A DNA stretch of 64,000 nucleotides, from NCBI GenBank assembly GCA_018907035.1, contig JACCIC010000004.1, positions 7,276,001-7,340,000 of the forward strand, in the 5' to 3' direction. Each line of letters begins with the position of its first letter. Position 1 is the first letter of the stretch. This DNA comes from Sycobia sp. Sy_11 (lineage: Eukaryota; Arthropoda; Insecta; Hymenoptera; Epichrysomallidae). A model generated the notes under the pieces. It ran no database searches. It was not told the DNA's origin and saw nothing but the letters and a program-made list of their open reading frames with translations. Shown piece after piece: positions 26,470 through 38,399 of this stretch. Position numbers and translations under genes: made by a program.

Positions 26470-27940
26470 AAGTGACGGAATTATAAGTTTTTCGTTAGTA
26501 TCTATGTGCTTTAATCGTCGCTTTCTTCGAATGTACAAACAGAATCAAAACTTGCCTCAAATCAGGATTATTTGCCACACAATAATACATTTTTATACAC
26601 AACCATAAGTGTAAATACGACGTAGAAACAAAATCACGAAAATGTTAAAACTATTGACCTGACATTATGTGTTTAAGCTTGATTTATGACATTTTGGATC
26701 TGACAATAAGATACAGGTCTTACTACTGGAAATAAATCATAAAGCACATGGAAAAGCTCCGGAATTAGGAGAAAAAAGTGGGTGGTTCAAACAACCAGTA
26801 ACAAATAAAAATTTTACAAAAACAACTGTAAATGATATTTTCAAAATCAACAGTAAAATAAGTATTTCTCTTAACTCACTGGAAATCTCTTCAAGCTGAT
26901 GGGAAAGTAATGGTTTAAACTAAGATATGCTTTACTTTGGTTGGTCTGATTCATCACATAAAAAAAATATTAATTTTTGCAAAAATTAATTTATATTTGG
27001 ATTCACTGAATTCCTATTCCACGGCCAATCTTGATCCCGTAAACCGTATTATTTTTTCAATCTTTTTTAAGTATAAGATTTAGTTGTGGGCCAATTTAGC
27101 GAATTTTCAGAAGAGTGAAAAAAATCTTATGTATATTTCATTGGTAAACTAGATGCAAAGAATTATGGCCTATATCTTTATGGCGTTATCAGTATATGGA
27201 AATTATTAAAAACCATGATCATGAACAGGAATAGATAATGGATGGATATAGGAGGACAGAGGAGATAATGTATTTAACGTAAATGTATAGGTTCAAGAGG
27301 AATTTAAGCGAAGGCATAACCGTTGTATATATACATCATAAGTCTACGGGAGTTTTTGATGATCGATATACAGATTAGATTTGTCAATTAATCAGGCTTA
27401 TTTATTTTACGAGTTTTTGAACTTATAGGAAGCCGGATTTTACTCTTCCCTCAGCTGAGAACTATACGAGTACATCATATCGACTGACCTACTACCACCG
27501 AATAGACAATGAATTCAATGCAATAAAAATTATCGTATGCGACACAGTAGAGTTCATCGATTGCCCATGAAATTGACACTCCTTCGCCTCTGATTCAGAA
27601 ATATAGAATATCAGAATGCGACATCTAACAGTTAAATTCTACCCAAATAAAATTTTGAATCTTGACGATCCGAGAGACGATCTCAAATGGAATGATTAAC
27701 GAGAAAGAAAAACAATTCAAAAGTCGATTTTAAAGCAAAATAGTAACTGGAATCGTCTCTTTTAAAAAATCCGAGTAGTAATAATTTTTCGTCAAAAATT
27801 GGATTTGGGATCGTAGTATAAGTAAATATATGCACTATGATTGGGTATATAACGCTCGTTATCCGCATCCTAAATCTGACGAAAAACTAATGTAAGCTTA
27901 TCTAGCGCAATATGTATAATAATTAGCGTCAGCGAGATTG
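26470..27940. other. probable intron or spacer
   Basis: AT-rich with no recognised exon; lies between the terminal exon at 26.1-26.5 kb and the island at 28 kb. Confidence 0.4.
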
Positions 27941-27949
27941 AATGTCATC

Positions 27950-28267
27950 CACGCGCATTTGTATACGCAAAAGCATAAAGCAGCGACCTTGTATACGAAA
28001 ATTCGCAAAAATGCCCCGCCCGCGGGTCGTTTCCTGAAATTTTCGCCGTTCCTTTCCTATACGTATATCTCACACCACCCCCCTCCCGCCGTCCACGGCG
28101 GCTGACACATACTCTGCGATCGATCCCTCCCTCTCCTCCCTATCTCCGCCTCTCCTCCTGCCCGCCGCCAGTGGTATAGCGGTGCGGCGCATGCCGTGTG
28201 CCGCATCGAGCGGATTCACGTGCAACGGGATCGGCCGTTGCTATACTTTACTTTCCTTCCTCTTTGA

Positions 28268-28301
<34 letters not shown>

Positions 28302-28385
28302 GTAGAGGAGAGAGGCCTCTTCCCTCTCTCTTGTACACTTTCTTGCGGAGCACATTCGGATTGCTTTTATACGGGAGGTATATAG
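27950..28385 (-). promoter_or_regulatory. GC-rich promoter-like island
   Basis: C-rich and CpG-rich block with a (GA)n array at about 28268-28299. On the minus strand GTATAAAAGC at about 28363-28372 is a good TATA box, and transcription from it would run through the island toward the exon at 26.1-26.5 kb. That link is inference. Confidence 0.4.
28365..28371 (-). promoter_or_regulatory. TATA box (minus strand)
   Basis: TATAAAA on the minus strand, preceded by CTCCCG and followed by GCAATCC, at the distal edge of a GC-rich island. Confidence 0.4.
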
Positions 28386-29088
28386 CGAGAAAATTTGTTC
28401 TTTAAGGGGGGGTTTTTCAAGATTTCAAAAGTATTCTTTCGTTATGAAATTTTAAGCAATATTTTCTTTTCAACAATTCCCTGTGTGATTGATTGATCGC
28501 TTCGATAATGAGTCCGAGAGAATGCGAAATAACGGTAGGGACGTTAAAAACGGCTAAAAATCACTTGCAAATTGCAATCTTCGTGCACGGATGATGGCAG
28601 CGAAAGAGCATTAAAAAAATGAATTAAACATTTGTATGCGCGGCAAAATCAAATGCAAAATAACATGCAACTCCAATTAGTTTAATGGCCGCAGTAAAAA
28701 AACGGCGTATAAAACTTTCTTTTCAATTCCATACGTGGAATGATTCAAAATCGTTTGTGTGCATTATATAAATGTTGCAATATTCTAACGGACTTGGGAG
28801 CTTTTTTTGAAAGAAATAACTGAACTGTCCAGCGAGAGAATGGAACGAAATATTCGTTTTTCAAAATTTAAACAATTTCCCGATTTTATTTATTTTTTTT
28901 TTTCTGTAAAATGATTGAAACGCACGTACCAATTCTGATTTTAAAATAATGGTGTATATACCCAACCGAATATTAAATTTGAATATCGTCTAAAGCCAAC
29001 GCATTAAAATCAAGTCTATATTACACCAGATTAATTTCACTTTCTCCCATATGTAATAGTTCGTCGCTGTACAGGACACACATTCAAG

Positions 29089-29131
<43 letters not shown>

Positions 29132-29311
29132 CACTCACTCTATATGTGTATAAAATATGTACACATCACCGCGATCAAGTGCACCCAGCGTCAGTTTTTA
29201 ACTTTTCCCACGCGCGCGCGCCATCGACGATTTAACGAGCGTTTTGCAGCGTGTTCCGTTTCAATTCAAGTGCACTCCGCTCGCGCGCTCACGCACACTT
29301 GGAATATTATA

Positions 29312-29312
<1 letters not shown>

Positions 29313-29360
<48 letters not shown>
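29313..29360. repeat. (TA)n microsatellite
   Basis: About 24 TA units inside the CpG-rich region. Confidence 0.95.
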
Positions 29361-29364
<4 letters not shown>

Positions 29365-30495
29365 GACCAAATGCCAGACAAAGATAGAGACAGCGAAAAT
29401 GACTTACAACCGCGATTTTGAAGCGAAAGGAGTGCAGAATAGGGTCGATTTTGATGATATTGAAATTTTTTGTTGGACCGTACGCTCCCAGGGCTGATCG
29501 TTATAGTACTATATGAACGCGGTTTAAAATATAAATACGCGTGACACGGTGCAAAAGTCGAACGATCAAGCGAGTCGAGTGCTCGTGGTATATTAGAGCG
29601 CGATTAAATGTTAATTAAAACGATCTTGGAATTATGAAGTGTTGAGGATAAATGTGTCAAATTCTGTGCCGTATATAGTTTTTTGTTTCTTTCTATTTGT
29701 TTGTACAAGTTCAAATCGTACTACATATACATGTATAAGCTTTACTGAACAAATTTGAAAAATTCTGAAATGTTTTGAAATATTTAAAGTAATGCTTCGT
29801 CGCGTAGAACTGCGATGTCGATATGTCAATACCGCTCGTCAGATCCGCGGCGCGCGGAACCCGTCTTTCCCTCTCATGTAGAAAGTTACATGATATTTTT
29901 GCTTTTTTTTTTATTCTTTTTTAATCGGCATATTAAATTGAAAAAGTCTCGCAGTTCTTGCTAAAACTTTCTATCGCGATGGAGTTCGCGCCGCGGGAGA
30001 TAAAAATAAGAGCCAACTGTATATATATGTAATATATATATATATACACTCGTATATAACGTTCTATAACTGAACCGAACCGCCTCTATATACTGTAACG
30101 GCAGTTCGCAGAGCTGAGATTTCGAATTCTCCCGCTGTATTAACGGATTTTGCGATTCCCCGCCTTGTTTTATATTTATTTATTTTCTTCGGATCGCCGA
30201 TTTCGTTCCCGATTACCAATCGACATTGCACGTTCGAAAATTCCGATGAAAATACCTGCACTATTGAGCATTTAAGCCTTTACGTAAAGCTCGCGCGGCG
30301 CAGAGCTAAGGGACTCACCCCTACATTATATATATGTATTGCATACAGAGGACAGTCGAAGTAGCCGTGAAAGCTCCGCCGTCGGAACGCAACCCTATTT
30401 GATATACACGTACTTTATGTGTACAATCGCCTATAGAATGTAGAAAATATTCCGTCCACGCTCGATATACGCGATATTATATACACAACTCTAAC

Positions 30496-30756
30496 CTTGA
30501 ACTTGTCGTAGGTCGTGTCTAGCTCGAGCCGATGCACGAACGGATTGAGTATGTCGGCGCTGACCGGCTGCTCGCCGCCGTTCATTATCTCGTCCCCGTT
30601 CTGATGATGACGATGATTATTATGATGATTATTGTGGGCCAGACCGCCGTTACCGTTGCCGTTGCGCAGCTTCCCGTTCTCCTCCATTATCTCGTTGGCC
30701 ACCACCTCCGTGGCGTCCTGCTGATGCTGCTGCAGCTCCTTGCTCCTGTAGCGCAT
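30496..30756 (-). CDS. first coding exon, probable lysophosphatidylcholine acyltransferase (LPCAT-like)
   Basis: Minus-strand exon of 87 codons from ATG to a phase-0 donor (TTCAAG then GTTAGAG). Residues 1-60 are low-complexity cytosolic sequence: Gln-rich (KELQQHQQDA), then an Asn/Gly stretch and a His/Asn cluster. The last 25 residues contain NPFVHRLELDTTYDKFK. The NPFVH element resembles the segment just before the first membrane helix of LPCAT1/LPCAT2, enzymes that reacylate lysophosphatidylcholine and lyso-PAF in the ER and on lipid droplets. The catalytic HX4D and EGTCTNR motifs would be in later exons, not found between here and the left edge, so intron 1 may exceed 30 kb. The family call rests on one short motif; the exon itself is better supported than its name. 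Confidence 0.55.
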
Positions 30757-31597
30757 CCTGGACGAGGACGGATGATGTTTATGCGTTATACGGGAGCGGA
30801 GCTTGAGGCGCGCGCGCGCGCGCTGTTATATTATACGTCCAGAGAAACAGAACTTTCGCACTGGTGTAATACTGTAAATTTTTACATATATATGTATAGA
30901 ACGGGGGGAGGAAGGCCGACTCTCACGCACGCGACACGGGGGTTGACTGACTGACTGACAGATTGGCGACGACGCGACGGGGAGGATGGAGGCGGGGAGG
31001 GGGGACGTAAAACGGTGCGCACTGCGGAGGGGGAGGAAGGAAGGAAGGGGGTAGGGGCGCGGAGGGCGGAGATTCGGATCGATTTTTCAGTAGCGCCGTT
31101 ATATATATATGTCCTAGGTGTATTGTATATCTATGTTTACACGAATATTCGATATAACAATAAGTCACACTGTCACGGGGTCGGGCGCTCGATCGAGCTC
31201 GCGGATTCCGCGCGCGCTCTCCGGCCTCCGACGAGGAATTGAGACGGAAACACAGATAGTGAGAGAGAGAGAGAGAGAGAGAGGCAGCAGACGACACGTC
31301 AATGTTCCTGTTGCTGCAGCTGAACGACCCGTATATTCCTCGATGCACTCGAGCGTTTTCTTTAAGTATTACTCTGCAGTAGGCCGATGATGCACCGCGA
31401 GATGCACTGACCGCGCGCGAGTGAGTGAGCCGCGCACTTCCTCAGTATGCATATATATATATATATATCTATATAAATATATACGTCCGTGCAGCGCGCA
31501 GGCGCATCGGGCGCGCGCATACGCGCGCGGGGGGGAGTATTTTAATATATTTAGGAAGAAGTCGTCTGCTGCAGTGGACTCGTGTTTTGTATACACA

Positions 31598-31598
<1 letters not shown>

Positions 31599-31655
<57 letters not shown>
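31599..31655. repeat. (TA)n microsatellite
   Basis: About 28 TA units within CpG-rich sequence. Confidence 0.95.
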
Positions 31656-31657
<2 letters not shown>

Positions 31658-32169
31658 CAGTACGCACTGGGCGATGCTTTCTCTTGGTGTGCGCGCGAGC
31701 GCGTGGACGCCTTTCTATCCCTCTGATGGGCGCTATCAATTCACACTGTATTTAATATTGCAGCCGATGCTGGCCGCAATCGGACGCCCGACAGATTATA
31801 TACGGAGCGAAGCAGGTGACACACGCGCGCACTATATTGACACGCGTAAATGTCAATTTTATTCGGAATTATCGCGCCGTCGGTGCGTTGAGTGTGTGCA
31901 TATATACATATATATACATATATATGTCGCGCCGCGTTGGCGTTGAATCGGTGAATGCGCGCGGATGTTGATGCGCGCGGCCGACGAGCCCCCGCGCAGA
32001 GTATAATAATCGCGCGCGTGTACAGCAGTACCAAGATGGTGGGGGGAATATATATATAGGTATAGCGACGTATATATGTAATATAGGTGAGATCGCGGCG
32101 GGAGGGGAGAAGTGCCTCTGGGATGCCGCTCACAGGTGGGCGAGCGCGAGCGCGTGTGTATACGTATGT

Positions 32170-33270
32170 CCTATTATATATATGTATATTTTCACACGAG
32201 CGTCGCGCTACGATCTGATACGACTATGCACGAAGAAATGGGGTGGAGGAGGATCCAAATGTATATAAATATAAAGATATATGGGGAATTATTAATATAC
32301 GTTTTGGATTATGTTTTTCTTCTTCGCTTTCGTTTCGTGTACTTTTATGTTATAAAGCTTCGAAAAGTTTGTTTTAGACGTTGTTTTGGGTAGACGGACA
32401 AACTTTTCTTTTGTTAATGTTTTAATTTTTTTCTAAAAAGTTTAATGCACATATTATAATTGCATTTGCAACTTTCTGCATTAGACTTTTTTCTTTTATC
32501 TTTAAAGCCGTTTTTTAAAACGCATATATGCAATAAAATCTATAGGTAGATTAAATTATGTTAGGAATACGCATGCGCAACATTTTTACACATTTTTTTA
32601 ATATACGTATATAAAAAAAATAGAAAGATAAAAAGGTAAAAATATAATTATTTATAGAATGAAAAATGTCATATAGCATTTTCTATCATAAGTATAGCAG
32701 ACGAATATAAACGCGGGCGTATGTATAAATTATTGTCTCTTTTTTGTACACAAAATGTCTGGCTTTTTAAAAATACATATAAATATATTAGATAGATATA
32801 AACAAAAAAAAACTATTTAATTCACTACATGATAGAAGTTACAGTAAGTATGTTAAAAATTTACAGCTAAGAATACATTAATTAAAAGAAAAGTACACAA
32901 ACTATTAACTAGACTAAAAAAAATATTTACAGCGTCATAAATGCGGCATGCACATACAGCTTTGCGCATAAACACACTGGTTGCATAGGTATTTATTTAC
33001 CTCGAATTTCGCGTATATATAATTTATAATATCGAATAAAGTTTTTTTTTTATTGCATAGAAAAGTACGCATAAAGCGCATATACATATATCATAAATAC
33101 GTCCAATTTTCATGATATATACACTAAAAGAAATTGATATTAATATTTTATACTATTTTTTATTGAAGTTTTAGAAAAAGGGAATATTAAATAATTTAAT
33201 TACAATATACAATAAAAATTATAAATATTCACATTTACTTTTGTATGACTTGGTATTTTAACAGAATGAA

Positions 33271-33313
<43 letters not shown>

Positions 33314-34790
33314 AAATATAACAGTTTAGAAACTGAAAAAAACGTTTGTAAAAAATTATTTTTCAATTATATATTATATGTTTAATTCTATTTTCTCGTA
33401 TTTCATAATATTGTATACAATTATAAAAATAAATAAACTAAAATTTAGTTTTTATTTGCCAGAAAAAGATCTACATAAGTGGCATCTTACCCCCGCGCGC
33501 GCGTGTGTGTGTATGTGTAAGCTTCCTGTATCGAATAAAGGGCCGGGCCGGAGACCCGAGGACAAAGGATATGAAAGGACTTCGTGCGAGCGCTTAAAAA
33601 CCGACTTCACTTCCTCCCCTTATATATATGTCGTATCGTGCGCATGCATCCGTACAAAGGATTCACGATTCTTTTACTGTGCATACCCACTGCGCAATAC
33701 TTTATGATAGTGTACGTACTGCCCATTGACCCGCGGTGGTTCGCCCCTCTGGCTTTACATATAGCAAGCGCACTTATTCGCCGAGAAAGAAGCACACTAC
33801 AAAAAGGTATTTTCTGTTTTTTTTTTTTTTTTTTTTTTTTATATATCAATGTGTACACTGTATAAAATATTCTCTTGTGCGCAAAATTGTTCAAATTTGT
33901 ATCTTTAAACGTAGGTAGTAGTGTACTGTGTCCTGCGTTTAATCCATATATAATACTCCATTTCTAATAATTGCGTATTATAAAAAAAAAACTTGAGCAC
34001 GTAGGTCCAAATATAATTAAGTAATATGTTTTCATTTTGTATTTTCCATTCAGAATTTGAAGTCAAAGAATATAATTCTCATTCTACATATGAAAAAAAA
34101 TGTTATAATGTACTAAAGGATATGATCAATCATTATACGTTATTTAAGTCGCACTATATCATCACATTTTTTCTATAAACAGTAAAAAATGGTTTTGAAT
34201 ATTTATGAAAAGAATTATTAATATTAATGGAATTTTATCATATCAGTAGTCCATTGAGATAATTAATGTTAACTGAAATAATGCTTTTATTTTCAAATAT
34301 TTATTAGAAGTAATACTAAACTATTTATTTTTTATTTATAATTATAGATTTTATTTTTGTTATTATCGATATTTCTTCGTTGGCGCGGGTACTCGAATAT
34401 GTGTTAGAGATATAATATACAAGAGAAATAATGCATAAAGGCTAAATAATGTCAAATTAGATTTTAAGAAATAAAAAACTCAAGAGTTACTAATTGAAAA
34501 TATTTATTATTTCCATAAAACATATGAAACCATTTTATATTCTTTACTAAGATGAAAAACTTCTGTAAGTATTTGTTTAACATTGTACTCGTAAAACACT
34601 ATTTGAAAGTTTTTTATATTATTTGCTGGAGGTGCAGGTTGTTGGATTTTATCGAAATAGTTTAATATAAATTACTAGTTTTACCATAAGATCAGACTAA
34701 AATTTTCTAATCGTATAAAGATTTATCAGTCGTACTTATCTACTAGTTTGTTACTAAAATCAAAATTCATAATCCGCGGGTGACCTGCAT
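32170..34790. other. AT-rich spacer
   Basis: Contains (TA)n at 33274-33310, a T24 run at about 33819-33840 and a short less AT-rich block at 33490-33770 with overlapping frames on both strands. No gene recognised. Confidence 0.45.
33274..33310. repeat. (TA)n microsatellite
   Basis: About 18 TA units. Confidence 0.95.
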
Positions 34791-34799
34791 TAATTATAT

Positions 34800-34809
34800 A
34801 CGCATGCGT
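34800..34809. promoter_or_regulatory. NRF-1-like palindrome near the CINP-like gene
   Basis: ACGCATGCGT is a perfect 10-bp palindrome close to the NRF-1/ewg-type consensus (core GCATGC), 36 bases before the ATG at 34845 and in an otherwise AT-rich stretch. No TATA box is present in the expected window. Confidence 0.3.
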
Positions 34810-34844
34810 AAATTTTCTTAACCTATAAAATCATTAAAGTGGGA

Positions 34845-37800
34845 ATGGAGAAGGAATTATTAAAGTGCCTTGTAGATTTTTATTCCAAGCTTGAAAAACT
34901 CGATTTAAAATGGAAAGAATTATCAAAACTTCTAGAAAGAAATATAGAGGCTCTTAACAATCAAGCAGAGCAATTACGCCATGTGACGAGGTAAAAAATT
35001 TTAATAACATTCGAAAATCAAGCCGCAAGTTATACTGAAGTTGTGCAGCGTGCTTTACTTTAGTTGCTTAAACGCCACTAAAATATAGTAATATTAAAGT
35101 ATACATTTGTTGAAAAATGATTACGTCTTTAAAAATAATAAACTAATATGAAAGAAAATATATTGTTGAAAAATTAAATACAATGCAACTAAACTCAAAT
35201 GTAAAATATTGCATTCGATTTTGAATCATCTTGTTATAGACTCCAAAATATCGCTCTCCCTCTCTCTCTCTCTCTTTCTTATTTTTATGATCAGATGTCA
35301 CCACTTGCTTGCAGTTCCGATGTCGATAATGCAGAACTTTGCCGCATTGAAGGATTACGAGAACGACTGATTTTTAAAATACACGCGGGAATCGAGAACG
35401 AGGTTACATCCATTTACGATAGCCTTATACACTTAAACAATAATAGTCAGGTAATAAAAAACTTAAATGTCTCATTAAAGTAATAACCTAATGAAATAAC
35501 TTAATAAATATTTTTATCGTTCTTACAGTCTTTATAATATAATTAGTCTTTATAATATAAGATTAATTATAAATACGTTAACTAAAATAATGACAGTCAG
35601 ACTGTCCTTATTTATCATCACCCTCGAAGAATCTGAAATAAAATTTATTACTAAAAATAAATTGGATTAAAAATTGAAAATAATAAAATAAAATAAAATG
35701 GAAACAATAAAAATAATAAACTATCATCCATGTTATTGAAGGTACAATTTGACAGCCCACACCAGCTTATTTTCTCCTTTGGTGTTCAACGTTTCGAACC
35801 GCTACGGCTAACCCACAGGAAAAAAAACTGTAGCCGTTCGAAACGTCGAACACCAAAGAAGAAAATCATTTAATTTAAAACAGTTGACATAAGTACAATT
35901 TTTAATATTAATGAAATAACTATGTTTCGGAATTCATTAATTTCTTGAATCGGAAGAAAATATTACAAAATGAGTAATAAATTTTGATTCAAATATTAGT
36001 AATAGTTGAATATGATTTAAGCTATTATATTTTTAAATTTTTAATGTCTTTTTAATTCACTTATTACATAATCTTTATTTTTGATAGATACTTGTCTAAT
36101 TAGGATTACGATTAAAGTATGGTTGGTGGATTGAGAAAGTCTGTTGATAAAGCATTAGTTAATTAATGTATATAATTTTTTGAATTTACGAAAATAAATA
36201 AATTTACATTATGAGTAAACATTTTATTAAAAGTTATAGCTCTTTCTATTTTAAAATTAAATGATAATTATTCAATATTAATTATTTACACTGATACGAA
36301 TAGTAATTCTTTACAGCAATTACTTACCAACAATTGATCACATAAATTAATGTATCAATATATATGCATCGTTAAAAGTTTTTTCAGTGAATTTAAGATA
36401 CTTTTGATTGAAACACTTAAATACCATATCAAAAATTATTTTGAAAAAATTTTAAAAATTCTTTATTAATATACTTTATGTTTATATTAATGGATTAATA
36501 TATTTTATTAATATTATATTAATATATTTTAAATAAAATTTAAATAACGTTTAATACAATCTTTGGCTCATTTTATAAATTTAATAAGATGTAATCAAAA
36601 TAATATCAGCCGAACTCACATAATGTATTGTATAATATCTGGTTGTGAAATTGTTGAGAAATAATTTGCGTTTATTGCACTCTTATTCTCTTTACCTAAT
36701 TATACTAAGCCATTAGCTAGATGCAATACGGACGTATGGAATCTATAATAGCATTAGCATCAACATTTGTTATATATTGACCGAAAGATGTATTATTTTG
36801 TCAAATGCAAAAGAATCGGGTAGCGGAGATACCGCTTTTTTGGACCAATAAAAATTAATTCATTTTTTTTAATGTATTGATATTTTCTTTCTTCATATAT
36901 TTTTATGCTTGCTTGAAAATTTATTTCTTACTTTTAAAATTCTATTAATTAGACGCATACAACAATGCGTTTCTGTAAATCTCAGTTATATATATAAAAC
37001 CGATTATATTTATACTGAAAATATAGTATCACATATCTATTCCAGGACCTAAGGAATAGACTGACGAAAGTTGAAGTAACTCGAAGCAAGTTATCATTAT
37101 CGGATGAGAATATGAAAGAACTGGTCAATGGAACGTCATACAGGCCAAGGCTAAATTTACTCCTGGAGTGGTCCATCGACGCTTGCGATTACTATCACAA
37201 TTTGTATCCTTTCTTTCAGATTAGGGTCGATTTAATCCTTACTTCGTTCGAAAATAGATGAGCCAGCATATCGAACTCGAATATCGAACATATTGGGTAA
37301 TGTTAAACGGTTCGAATTTTATAATTAAACGACTTTTAATATATTTATATTTATTTAGACAATAATTTTTTAAATACAGCCTTAAGCTTCTCTGATACCA
37401 ATTAATACGTCGTGAGCTTTGTTATTTTTCAATTTAATATACCCAAATGCACCTTTTTGCCGTTTTAGGTAATTAAATTCCGTTCTATTGAATTCCAAAT
37501 GTTTGTAATAATTCACTTTTTATAGCGGTTGCACATAAAAGTCAAAAAGGTTTGATCTTTATTTTTATTAGCCGATCCAATGCAGTCCAATCTGAATAGT
37601 CGTAAATAATTTTGCTTATACACTTGAATATTTATTGATAATTCCTGACAAGTACGCCTTAAACATATTTACCTACCTCATATACTTTACAATTGTCTAT
37701 CTAACAAAAGCCATAAACCATGATCCTTTGCACAAATAGATAGCAAGATTAATCCATCGCACCACAAGCAGCAATCTGCGCACCCGCTTTGTATCCTTCG

Positions 37801-38204
37801 TGTCTAGTTACGCACCCCCCATTCCTCCTCCCCCAAGGATCCCTATAATCTACAATGGGTCTTCATCAGGTATGAAGCCAACGTGCACCTGTCGTAATGT
37901 ATCTATATATAATAAATCCTTAACAATGAATATGCCCTTTGTCAGATACCTCCGAATAAACGTTGCTCTAAGCAATTTGGATTATAAGGACGGGAGCAGT
38001 ATTCAGAGACTGACCTCGTCTTTGCACGAGGATGAATTGGAGCGAATGAAGATCGATCGTAAGTAAAATACCTTCTTTCTTTTTGCCTCCAATACATAAT
38101 ATATAGTCGGACGTGTATTGTTATTTTGGATTACCAAGATTTTCGTAATGTTTTCAGGTATACTGGCATATACACAGTTTCTCGCCAAGGAGATCTGCAA
38201 ATAA
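34845..38204 (+). CDS. CDK2-interacting protein (CINP)-like, five exons
   Basis: Exons 34845-34990, 35315-35450, 37046-37203, 37946-38058 and 38159-38204 (first bases of the last exon at 38158) join in phase through GT-AG introns to about 199 codons and a TAA at 38202-38204. The protein is charged and mostly helical: MEKELLKCLVDFYSKLEKL at the start, then LDLKWKELSKLLERNIEALN, and heptad-like segments around EGLRERLIFKIHAGIE and LRNRLTKVEVTRSKL. The C-terminal third has LNLLLEWSIDACDYYHN and ends ILAYTQFLAKEICK. CINP is about 212 residues, coiled-coil, and binds CDK2/Cdc7 and ATRIP in replication and checkpoint control. The resemblance (a KW..L segment near the N-terminus, coiled coil, a late W..D.Y/F segment, matching length) supports the call but is weak at sequence level. 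The exon 2 acceptor used is CTTGCTTGCAG at 35304-35314; the nearer one at 35294 breaks the frame. Intron 2 carries a repeat copy with a hairpin. Confidence 0.7.
35497..35866 (+). repeat. repeat family F, copy 1 (with hairpin end)
   Basis: In intron 2 of the CINP-like gene. It shares AATAAATATTTTTATCG and TTACAGTCTTTATAATATAA with 49.58 kb, and CAGACTGTCCTT with 39.95 and 49.75 kb. It ends in a head-to-head palindrome: 35771-35818 contains the complement of a GTAGCGGTTCGAAACGTT-type motif, and 35827-35866 contains its sense copy, ending CACCAAAG. The two arms are separated by an A run of about 8. Confidence 0.7.
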
Positions 38205-38381
38205 ATAAATGTTATGAAGAGAGTGTAGATGACTTTTCACTTATTATTATTCGACTAACCGATTTTTGTATTAAAGTTGCGATGATGAGCAATAAAATTC
38301 TATTTTTTATATTAATAATTACAGTGTTTTTCATTTCTAGGAACCATGATTAAATTGTTCTATTTGTTGAATTATAATTAC

Positions 38382-38387
38382 AATAAA
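38382..38387 (+). terminator. polyadenylation signal of the CINP-like gene
   Basis: AATAAA, 178 bases after the stop codon; an overlapping ATAAATAAAT lies at the stop itself. Confidence 0.45.
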
Positions 38388-38399
38388 AATATATTCTCT

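Larger units (their letters stand above)
29090..32160. promoter_or_regulatory. 3-kb CpG-rich promoter-like region
   Basis: Highest G+C and CpG content of the window, broken by arrays: (CT)n at about 29091-29132, (TA)n at 29313-29360, (GA)n at about 31260-31282 and (TA)n at 31599-31655. It surrounds the ATG-bearing exon at 30496-30756 and probably holds its 5' untranslated region and start sites. Poly-pyrimidine runs at about 30970-31060 and alternating GCGCGC tracts are frequent. Many long frames on both strands here are due to base composition. Confidence 0.5.

Noticed and set aside
30532..30954. 140-codon plus-strand frame
   Set aside because: Antisense shadow of the LPCAT-like first exon; its His/Asn codons read as Met/Val/Ile in reverse.
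34364..34371. TATCGATA, the DREF/DRE motif
   Set aside because: Nearly 500 bases from the closest gene start in very AT-rich DNA, where the motif is expected by chance.
35295..35314. Nearer acceptor (GATCAG at 35294) for exon 2 of the CINP-like gene
   Set aside because: It puts the exon out of frame with exon 1 and leads to a stop; the acceptor at 35314 restores phase.
37800..38066. Longer ORF extending exon 4 of the CINP-like gene leftward
   Set aside because: The phase fits only with the acceptor at 37945; upstream sequence is Pro- and Ser-rich intron that happens to be open.
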